The position numbers were made by a program, and so were the translations under genes. From the NCBI GenBank assembly GCA_023416275.1, contig JAEZIB010000183.1, forward strand, positions 1-9,199: a stretch of DNA of 9,199 bases. The letters run 5' to 3'. Numbering within the stretch: the first letter of the stretch is position 1; every line of letters starts with the position of its first letter. Below the pieces are notes generated by a model. The model saw only the letters and a list, made by a program, of their open reading frames with translations, ran no database searches and was not told the DNA's origin. This stretch comes from Bacillota bacterium (GTDB taxonomy: Bacteria; Bacillota; Clostridia; Acetivibrionales; DSM-1351). Shown here one piece after another: positions 1 to 5,247 of this stretch.

Positions 1-714
1 TGCTAATACTCCATCTTCAGTAATAAGCTCATCGCCTATTGTGTTGTCGAGGAATACAAAGCTGATTGTTCCCTTTGTTGCATCTATCTTTGTTGAGAAG
101 TTAACTGCTGCATTCTTAACGATGTCACCAGCTACTACTTTTGTTGCTTTTAGAAGTGCACTGTCGTATCCAACATAGAAGTTGAATGTTCCAACATTGC
201 CAAGCTTAGCTACATTTGCCATAGTTACAGGTACTGTAACTACATCACCAGCTTTACCTTCTGCTGTTCCTATTGTTACACCAAGCTTCTCATCTGAAGT
301 TACTACATTTACGCTACCATCTGTAAATTTAACATTAGAAATTTTAGCCATGTTGCCATCGCCAAAAGCTCCGCCTTCATTGAATTTTACAGCTGCATTA
401 GTAGTTCCTAAAATCTTGAATTTGATGTTTGCTAAAACACCATCAGTAGTAATAAGCTCATCGCCTATTGTGTTGTCAAGGAATACAAAGCTGATTGTTC
501 CTTTTGTTGAATCTATCTTTGTTGAGAAGTTAACAGCTGGATTTACAACTATATCACCTGCTGCTACTGATACTGCTTCAAGAAGAGCCTTATCATATCC
601 AACATAGAAATTGAATGTTCCAACGTTACCTGCTTTTGCTACATCTGCCATAGTTATTGGCAATGTAACTGTATCACCTTTTTTACCTTCTACAGTTCCT
701 ATTTTTACACCAAG
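1..714 (-). repeat. 429-bp cohesin repeat, cohesins 2 and 3
   Basis: Cohesin 3 (1-285) follows cohesin 2 (286-714) with a period of 143 codons and no X2 between them. DNA at 23-110 and 452-539 differs at only about four positions, so this copy is recent or kept alike by gene conversion. The copy at the left edge is cut by the window. Confidence 0.85.
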
Positions 715-2268
715 TGCACTACCGCTTCCAGTATTAACGATTTTCAATGTCAATACAGGATTTGTTGCTACACCAAAATCAAATGTAAGTGTTTTTGTTC
801 CAAGAGCTTGTTTTGCTAAGTAGCTCTTTAAGATTGTAACTGTAGTTCCTGATACTGTGTAGTCAGTACCGCTAGTTAAACCAGTGATACCTTTGAATGT
901 ATTACCGTTTGCAGTATAAGTAACTTTTACATCAGCAGGAGCTGCCTGATCATAAGTTGCTGTTGTTGGAGTTATTGTTGGTGGTAAAGTTCCACCGTCA
1001 GTTATTGTTACGCTACCGTTAGTAAAACCAACATTGCTTATTTTAGCCATGTTTCCATTGCCAAATGCTCCGCCATCATTAAATTTAACAGTAGTTGTTG
1101 CTGGTGGTGTACCTAATACTGTAAATTTGATATTTGCTAATACACCATCAGTTGAGATAAGTTCATCACCTATTGTATTATCAAGGAATACAAAACTGAT
1201 TGTGCCATTCTTAATCTGTGTTGAAAAATTAACGGCTGGGTTTACAACTATGTCACCTGCTGTTACTGATTCAGCTTTAAGAAGAGCTGCATCATAACCA
1301 ACATAGAAATTAAATGTTCCAACCTTACCTACCTTTGCTACATTTGCCATAGTTACAGGTACTGTTACTGTTTCACCTGTTTTACCGGAAACTTTTCCTA
1401 TTTCTACTTTCAATCCGTCTGTTTGTACATCACCTTTAACGGTTACTGTATATACAGGATTTTTTGATGAACCAAAATCGAATGTTAAGTTATATGTACC
1501 ATTAGCAAGTTTTGACAAATAATTTTTGGAAATTGTTACTTTGTCGCCTGATACTGTGTAGTCAGTACCGCTAGTTAAACCTGTGATTCCTTTGAATGTA
1601 TTTCCATTAGCTGTCAAAGTTGTTGATAAGTCTGCAGGAGCTGTCTTGTCAAAAGTTCCAGCTGTTGGAGCTATTGTAGGATCAAGTACTTGTGATCCGC
1701 CTGGCTCTTTACCTGACACAAGACTACCACTTAAAAAAGCAGTAACTTTCTCATTAGTTACTAATGAACTTGCAGTAACAAATGAATAGTCGTTAGCCAT
1801 ATTATAGTTTGACCAATCAGTTCTAGAAGCTCTAGTCTGTACTACTACTACTCCTCCAGCTGGAATGCTGCCGGATGTAAAGCTAACTTCAAGATATGTA
1901 TCAGCATCTGAAGTAGGTGAGCTCATTTTTACAAATGCACCCTTTACACTACTTGTAATACCAGTATAATTACTTGAATTAGCACCCATTGTTGCTGCAT
2001 GGTCACAGTAGAAGTTTTGTGCAGTATCATTATCCTTAGTATAGTAATACCTTAGCTTAAGATCTGCCAAATTAACAGCTGAGCTACCATTATTAGTCAC
2101 TTGGAAATTCGCATTTATTGTATTTGCTGAAGTTGCTGAACTTCCATTGTTACTAAATTTGACATCTAGACTTGAAGTTGCTGCAAAAGCAGTAATTCCA
2201 GATGCAAATAATGTTACCAACATTGATAGTACCAATAAGATAGACGTTGCCTTTTTACGCATTCGCAT
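1..2268 (-). CDS. Primary cellulosome scaffoldin (CBM3, X2 and type I cohesins), 3' end outside the window
   Basis: The secreted scaffoldin organises cellulosomal enzymes: each cohesin binds an enzyme's dockerin and the CBM3 anchors the complex to cellulose. 756 codons are visible and the frame is open at the left edge. Modules by residue: signal peptide 1-29 (RMRKK, hydrophobic core, cleavage after AFA); CBM3 about 33-185; X2 about 196-279; cohesin 1 about 286-423; X2 about 429-512; cohesin 2 about 519-656; cohesin 3 from 662, truncated. The CBM3 keeps the planar strip expected of cellulose binders: D89, H90, Y101, R146 and W152. The cohesins share GTFNFYVGYD and FLDNTIGDELI. Linkers are very short. 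The ATG at 2268 was chosen because AGGAGG lies 9 nt upstream; a second ATG two codons later is possible. It resembles CipA/CipC/CbpA scaffoldins; the symbol depends on species. Related clusters continue with dockerin-bearing cellulases, which would lie beyond the left edge. Confidence 0.95.
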   Translation of the reverse strand, partial: MRMRKKATSILLVLSMLVTLFASGITAFAATSSLDVKFSNNGSSATSANTINANFQVTNNGSSAVNLADLKLRYYYTKDNDTAQNFYCDHAATMGANSSNYTGITSSVKGAFVKMSSPTSDADTYLEVSFTSGSIPAGGVVVVQTRASRTDWSNYNMANDYSFVTASSLVTNEKVTAFLSGSLVSGKEPGGSQVLDPTIAPTAGTFDKTAPADLSTTLTANGNTFKGITGLTSGTDYTVSGDKVTISKNYLSKLANGTYNLTFDFGSSKNPVYTVTVKGDVQTDGLKVEIGKVSGKTGETVTVPVTMANVAKVGKVGTFNFYVGYDAALLKAESVTAGDIVVNPAVNFSTQIKNGTISFVFLDNTIGDELISTDGVLANIKFTVLGTPPATTTVKFNDGGAFGNGNMAKISNVGFTNGSVTITDGGTLPPTITPTTATYDQAAPADVKVTYTANGNTFKGITGLTSGTDYTVSGTTVTILKSYLAKQALGTKTLTFDFGVATNPVLTLKIVNTGSGSALGVKIGTVEGKKGDTVTLPITMADVAKAGNVGTFNFYVGYDKALLEAVSVAAGDIVVNPAVNFSTKIDSTKGTISFVFLDNTIGDELITTDGVLANIKFKILGTTNAAVKFNEGGAFGDGNMAKISNVKFTDGSVNVVTSDEKLGVTIGTAEGKAGDVVTVPVTMANVAKLGNVGTFNFYVGYDSALLKATKVVAGDIVKNAAVNFSTKIDATKGTISFVFLDNTIGDELITEDGVLA
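286..1683 (-). repeat. Tandem 699-bp X2-cohesin cassettes in the scaffoldin gene
   Basis: Two consecutive in-frame units of 233 codons, 985-1683 and 286-984, each encode one X2 module followed by one cohesin. Matching landmarks sit exactly 699 bp apart, for example TFKGITGLTSGTDYTVSG at residues 224 and 457, and GYDxALL at 324 and 557. DNA identity is high over the shared X2 stretch (1555-1610 against 856-911). This is a module duplication within one gene, not a mobile element. Confidence 0.85.
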
Positions 2269-2276
2269 TAATAAAT

Positions 2277-2283
2277 ACCTCCT
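2277..2283 (-). promoter_or_regulatory. Scaffoldin ribosome binding site
   Basis: AGGAGGT on the minus strand, with 9 nt between AGGAGG and the ATG at 2268 and 15 nt to the second ATG at 2262. The spacing favours the first ATG. It lies 18 nt downstream of the closing helix of the structured leader. Confidence 0.85.
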
Positions 2284-2300
2284 GTTATATTATTTTTTTA

Positions 2301-2516
2301 TGAAAACCATCTTATCCACAGAGCCTGTCGGGGTAACTCGCACATTCAGTTACATTATCGAAACAGCGCAGTCATTATCATTTGTTCGTGCATGGTTTAA
2401 ATAATAATTTATCCCCATTGCCGTAACGAACTAACTGAATTATTTATTTCACCCCCTTTTTTTATTTTTATTGGCTGAGTGGGTTATCTAAACTCACCAA
2501 ATTCTAATGGTTTTCA
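2301..2516 (-). ncRNA. Structured 5' leader of the scaffoldin mRNA, unassigned family
   Basis: About 216 nt of the leader form a closed set of nested inverted repeats. P1, a perfect 10-bp helix, joins 2507-2516 to 2301-2310. A hairpin at 2471-2500 pairs TTGG/CCAA and TGAG/CTCA around a bulged base. A 5-bp helix joins 2451-2455 to 2330-2334. A perfect 9-bp helix joins 2432-2440 to 2344-2352. Directly stacked on it, 2426-2431 pairs with 2384-2389, continued by 2415-2421 with 2390-2395 (one bulge) and 2407-2411 with 2398-2402, closed by a 4-nt loop. A small hairpin lies at 2318-2328. All helices are compatible with each other. I recognise no known riboswitch or T-box signature. The position between promoter and ribosome binding site suggests control of scaffoldin expression or mRNA stability (inference). 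Confidence 0.55.
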
Positions 2517-2580
2517 CAGATACTATTTTGAAGAAATAATCCTAAAAAAGTATAGGAGTATTTCCCAATATAGACATGCG

Positions 2581-2609
2581 TTAATACACCCCTCATTTAA
2601 GCTGGTCAA
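2581..2609 (-). promoter_or_regulatory. Probable sigma-A-type promoter of the scaffoldin gene
   Basis: On the minus strand, -35 TTGACC (2604-2609, 5 of 6 consensus bases) is followed after exactly 17 nt by -10 TATTAA (2581-2586, 4 of 6). Transcription would start near 2574, giving a leader of about 305 nt that contains the structured RNA. The -35 overlaps the last two bases of the preceding terminator-like repeat, so the scaffoldin would have its own transcription unit separate from sigI. Confidence 0.5.
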
Positions 2610-2658
2610 ATAAAAATAAGCTTACCCAATATTTAAAATGAATAGCTTATTTTTATTT
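2608..2658 (-). terminator. Terminator-like inverted repeat after sigI
   Basis: A perfect 15-bp inverted repeat (2608-2622 with 2644-2658) surrounds a 21-nt loop, about 96 nt after the sigI stop codon. The 3' arm on the minus strand is U-rich (TTATTTTTATTT), so the U tract lies inside the stem. The stem has only two G-C pairs and may terminate weakly. It could act in either direction. Confidence 0.45.
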
Positions 2659-2753
2659 CCTCAAAAACTCATTACATTTTCATAAGTTTTATGTTTTTAT
2701 TATCTTTAGTGTAGGCTGGAACCTATGATTTCATATCCTTTTTTATAATATGT

Positions 2754-3500
2754 TTATTGAAGATACATTCCCTTTTCATCAGTATTTGTAAAAAAATCTT
2801 TAATTCCTTCAAGATTGCTTTTTAAAATTATTGTAACTGCAATGATATATTTTCTATTTCTTTCAACTGTCCGTTTATGTACATTAACAAGTTTCATCAA
2901 ATCTGATAAAGGTAACATTCTCTTTCTCACCAATTTATCATTTAATATCTCATTCTCAGCTATTATTTTTGCTATTTGAATACACAAACCACGTGAGTCT
3001 TTATGTCTAGGAGAGCATTCGACTAATTCCTCTAAAGTGATTCCGTATTCCTTTAACTGCTGCTCAAATAGCAATATTTCTTCTCTAATCTCAATCTTTT
3101 CATATTGATTAAAAGAATCACATATTAGGTATCTTTCTTCAAACCCTTCATCATCTTCAAAATATGAAAACGGAACGTCTTTTAAATATTTTTTGTTGAA
3201 TCTGATGTAATCTATTATCCTATGTCTTATAACCATCTCTGCATATTTAAAGAAGTTTGAGTTCTTCTTAATATCATAAAGATCAATTGCCTCATTAAAC
3301 GCTAATAAACCAATGCTATACTCCTCATTGTTTTCATCTACATATCTCCCAACCAAATGGGATAGTGTTTTTAATATATATGGCTTATAGTCATTAATGA
3401 ATTTATTTTTAAGCACATTATCACCATTTTTTATCTTCTCAAAAATAGTGTTAATATTATTTGAATAGTTAACATTTTGATTCAAATATTCTACTTTCAA
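2754..3500 (-). CDS. sigI: RNA polymerase sigma factor, SigI family
   Basis: 248 residues, the usual SigI length. It directs RNA polymerase to sigma-I promoters. The N-terminal sigma-2-like domain (about 20-105) carries EEYSIGLLAFNEAID and the FFKYAEMVIRHRIIDYIR helix. The C-terminal SigI domain (about 135-238) carries LKEYGITLEELVECSPRHKD, then LPLSDLMKLVNVHKRTVERN, the DNA-recognition segment typical of SigI, and KYIIAVTIIL. In Bacillus SigI answers heat stress; in Acetivibrio thermocellus several SigI paralogues, each held by a membrane RsgI with an outside sugar-binding domain, switch on cellulosome genes. Here no rsgI follows: the next 485 nt are non-coding and lead to the scaffoldin. 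The TTG start at 3500 is supported by AGGAGG 11 nt upstream and by the lack of an earlier in-frame ATG. Control of the neighbouring scaffoldin is plausible but unproven. Confidence 0.92.
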   Translation of the reverse strand: MKVEYLNQNVNYSNNINTIFEKIKNGDNVLKNKFINDYKPYILKTLSHLVGRYVDENNEEYSIGLLAFNEAIDLYDIKKNSNFFKYAEMVIRHRIIDYIRFNKKYLKDVPFSYFEDDEGFEERYLICDSFNQYEKIEIREEILLFEQQLKEYGITLEELVECSPRHKDSRGLCIQIAKIIAENEILNDKLVRKRMLPLSDLMKLVNVHKRTVERNRKYIIAVTIILKSNLEGIKDFFTNTDEKGMYLQ

Positions 3501-3511
3501 GCGTTTGTATC

Positions 3512-3517
3512 CCTCCT
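3512..3517 (-). promoter_or_regulatory. sigI ribosome binding site, supporting a TTG start
   Basis: AGGAGG on the minus strand, 11 nt before TTG at 3500-3498. The next in-frame ATG is deep inside the sigma-2-like domain, so the TTG is the only sensible start. The slightly long spacing and weak codon may keep translation low. Confidence 0.75.
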
Positions 3518-3583
3518 AAACTACAAATATTAAAAATAATAATAGATTTATGACAAACTAAGTAATTGAAATCAAAGATATTC

Positions 3584-3654
3584 TATGAGTTAAAGCCCTC
3601 TGCTAAAAAACTCATATACCCTGAAGGCGAAGTAGCTAAAGTTTAGCGATTATA
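3584..3654 (-). promoter_or_regulatory. Hairpin-rich sigI leader with a possible -10 box
   Basis: A perfect TATAAT lies at 3649-3654 on the minus strand, without a good -35 at the proper distance. Immediately downstream is the palindrome GCTAAACTTTAGC (3635-3647), and then a hairpin with a perfect 8-bp stem, 3584-3591 with 3609-3616. The TTTAGC word recurs at 3602-3607, so the first GCTAAA arm has two possible partners. This could be a promoter with an operator and a leader of about 140 nt for sigI. I do not recognise the RNA. Confidence 0.25.
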
Positions 3655-4026
3655 ATTAGAATAGAAGAATAGTTGTAGGTAAGGTATATGTTGTTTAATA
3701 TTAAACTTTCACTGAATCAAATTGAATTCAAATAATCGAAGACAATGTAATTTATACTAATACGCAACGATAAATTTGCCTCCTTTATTGAATACATTTA
3801 ATCCCATATAAGACTATAAGTGCATACTATCATAAGTAGAATATTTTGTATATGTTTTTATGTTAATCGCCAACAATTTACACGTTATAGCAATTTTTTG
3901 CACTAAAATAGGACAGTTCAATATTTTTTCTTGTATATCTTCCCATTTTTTGCTCTAATAGTCTGCAATTTTAAAAACAGTTTACACCCAAGGTCTTCAT
4001 ACATAGTTAACTTGATTCACTAATTT

Positions 4027-4101
4027 TTAATACTGTTTAAAAGTATTTATCAATATAAGATTATAGCTATTTGTAGCGCTTTCAAGGCATTTAACCAGCA
4101 T
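4027..4101 (-). CDS. Possible small protein of 24 residues, unrecognised
   Basis: On the minus strand ATG at 4101 opens a 24-codon frame ending in TAA at 4027. AGAGAGG (4108-4114) lies 6 nt upstream of that ATG; another in-frame ATG at 4107 directly abuts it and is too close to be used. The peptide begins MLVKCLESATNS and ends NTFKQY, with a hydrophobic patch YNLILI. No signal peptide, membrane segment or known family is seen. It lies about 140 nt after the start point expected for the promoter at 4247-4275, which is the main reason to list it. Frames of this length are common by chance in such DNA. It could instead be part of the sigI leader or of a non-coding RNA. Confidence 0.2.
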   Translation of the reverse strand: MLVKCLESATNSYNLILINTFKQY

Positions 4102-4246
4102 AAGCATCCTCTCTTTTCACTTTTAATATTTTTAAACATATAAAACCCAGTACTATATTTTACCATAATATACGTCCAAATGCCATAGTTTTTGCAAATT
4201 CTTTTCATATTTCTCTATATTTTTACATTTTTTACATATAGTCAAA

Positions 4247-4275
4247 ATTATACGCGAAATTAACGCTCTTTTCAA
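4247..4275 (-). promoter_or_regulatory. Strong sigma-A-type promoter facing sigI
   Basis: On the minus strand, TTGAAA (4270-4275, 5 of 6) is followed by a 17-nt spacer and a perfect TATAAT (4247-4252). Transcription would start near 4240, over 700 nt upstream of the sigI start. It therefore serves either sigI with a very long leader, or a separate small transcript in between. Confidence 0.55.
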
Positions 4276-4326
4276 GCTTATTTTCAAGTTTGTTTAAGAA
4301 AAAACCGTTGAAATTTCACATACACC

Positions 4327-4354
4327 CTCTACTTAAATAAAGCAGAGCTTTTTT
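4327..4354 (+). terminator. Terminator-like hairpin on the plus strand, no gene before it
   Basis: CTCT and CTT pair with AAG and AGAG (4327-4334 with 4340-4347, one A-C mismatch, 5-nt loop), followed by C and six T residues (4349-4354). Only the plus-strand reading has a T tract. No plus-strand gene lies to its left, so it is either a chance structure or marks an unseen plus-strand transcript. Confidence 0.35.
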
Positions 4355-4424
4355 ATTCATATATTTAAATTTTGGCTGTAATAAAACACATATATGCACA
4401 TATCGTGTAGAAGTGATATTAATT

Positions 4425-4469
4425 TTAAAAATGCGAAGTTTACATTCATCGTTCTCTTCGCATTTTTAA
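4425..4469 (-). terminator. Bidirectional terminator-like hairpin after the response regulator
   Basis: A perfect 14-bp inverted repeat (4425-4438 with 4456-4469) has the core AATGCGAAG/CTTCGCATT and a 17-nt loop. The A and T runs are built into the arms, so the RNA ends in a U-rich arm on either strand. It sits 128 nt after the response regulator stop and is the best candidate end of the sensor kinase/regulator operon. Confidence 0.6.
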
Positions 4470-4596
4470 TTACTATGTATCGCAGGTAGTCCAGCGAAAT
4501 GTAGGTTAGCTAAAAAAGTGAAATATTATACAAATAGATTATCAAAGTTTTTATTATAAAGTTCTCCGGTATTAATCCAACATATTTTGTAATACT

Positions 4597-5247
4597 TTAT
4601 TCAGACTCAAACCTTTTATTTATATACTTATTTTTCACAGCATATACTGCTAAAGAGGTTCTATCCGAGAGCCCAAGCTTACTAAGTATATTTGTTATAA
4701 TGTTTTTAACTCTACCCTCTGTAATAGCAAGTTTAGCAGCTATCTCCTTATTGCTTTTTCCATACACCACCAACTCTATTAACCTTATTTCTTTATCTGT
4801 TAATGCATGTTCTGGTTTCAGATTATCGGGCTGGTTAAATTTATTAACTATGTTCTGATAAACATTCTCGTCAATAACATTGAGACCTTTTGCAGTACCT
4901 TTTATAGTAGATATCAGTTTCTCAGCATTTATATCTTTTAGAATGTATCCATCAGCACCATTTTTTAGAGCTTCTGATACCATTTCATCGTCATCAAATG
5001 TTGTAAGCACAAGTACCTTTATGTTAGCTGAAAAAGACTTTATCAATTTCGTCCCTTCAATTCCGTCGCAACAAGGCATTTTTAAGTCCATGAGCACAAG
5101 ATCTGGTTTGTGTATTTTACACAGCTCAAGTGCCTCATAGCCATTCAAAGCTAGTCCAACAACATTAATCTCTTCATCACTTTCTATAATAAATTTAAAG
5201 CCTTCGCCTATTAACCTTTTATCCTCTGTAATAAGAACCTTTATCAA
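4597..5247 (-). CDS. Response regulator, NarL/LuxR type
   Basis: 216 residues, normal for the NarL/FixJ group. The receiver domain (about 1-120) has the acidic pair E8-D9, phosphoacceptor D54 in LVLMDLKMP, T82 or T83 in VLTTF and K104 in YILKD. After a short linker, a LuxR-type helix-turn-helix (about 148-208) carries LTDKEIRLIELV, KSNKEIAAKLAIT and EGRVKNIITNILSKLGLSDRT. It would be phosphorylated by a HisKA_3 kinase and bind DNA as a dimer. It overlaps the end of the sensor kinase gene by 29 nt, so the two are co-transcribed and almost certainly partners. The start is TTG at 5247, set by AGGAGG 9 nt upstream; the nearby ATG at 5254 is in the kinase frame. Its targets are unknown; the sigma factor and scaffoldin downstream are candidates from position only. 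Confidence 0.95.
   Translation of the reverse strand: MIKVLITEDKRLIGEGFKFIIESDEEINVVGLALNGYEALELCKIHKPDLVLMDLKMPCCDGIEGTKLIKSFSANIKVLVLTTFDDDEMVSEALKNGADGYILKDINAEKLISTIKGTAKGLNVIDENVYQNIVNKFNQPDNLKPEHALTDKEIRLIELVVYGKSNKEIAAKLAITEGRVKNIITNILSKLGLSDRTSLAVYAVKNKYINKRFESE

Larger units (their letters stand above)
3655..4596. other. AT-rich intergenic region without a confident gene
   Basis: Between the response regulator and the sigI leader, no reading frame shows recognisable homology. The stretch holds a strong minus-strand promoter (4247-4275), a possible 24-codon gene (4027-4101), a 16-codon frame with a strong ribosome binding site (3717-3767), a second weaker promoter-like pair (TTGTTG at 3871-3876 and TATACA at 3847-3852, 18 nt apart), a plus-strand terminator-like hairpin (4327-4354) and a bidirectional hairpin (4425-4469). 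It may be the long upstream region of sigI or contain a small RNA gene. Confidence 0.5.

Noticed and set aside
1..1683. Spaced near-identical repeats that could suggest a repeat array
   Set aside because: They are in-frame coding copies of cohesin and X2 modules hundreds of bases long, not CRISPR repeats.
182..1789. Several plus-strand open frames opposite the scaffoldin
   Set aside because: They are antisense shadows. They repeat with the cohesin and X2 period, lack ribosome binding sites and encode no recognisable domain.
2147..2404. Plus-strand frame of 85 codons across the scaffoldin start
   Set aside because: It spans the signal peptide coding region and the structured leader in antisense. 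It has no ribosome binding site or similarity.
2301..2516. Assignment of the leader to a cobalamin, lysine or T-box element
   Set aside because: The required conserved words (B12 box, T-box, lysine core) are absent, so it was left unassigned.
2269..2760. A sigma-I-dependent promoter for the scaffoldin
   Set aside because: I found no convincing pair of sigma-I elements. CCCC and CGAA words occur but not at a sensible spacing, whereas a sigma-A-type promoter is clear.
3918..4004. 28-codon minus-strand frame whose end (LKLQTIRAKNGKIYKKKY) faintly recalls the N-terminus of some transposases
   Set aside because: It has no ribosome binding site, stops at once and has no continuing homology in the other frames. 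Lysine-rich chance translation is likely.
4880..5140. Plus-strand frame of 86 codons
   Set aside because: It is fully antisense to the receiver domain of the response regulator.
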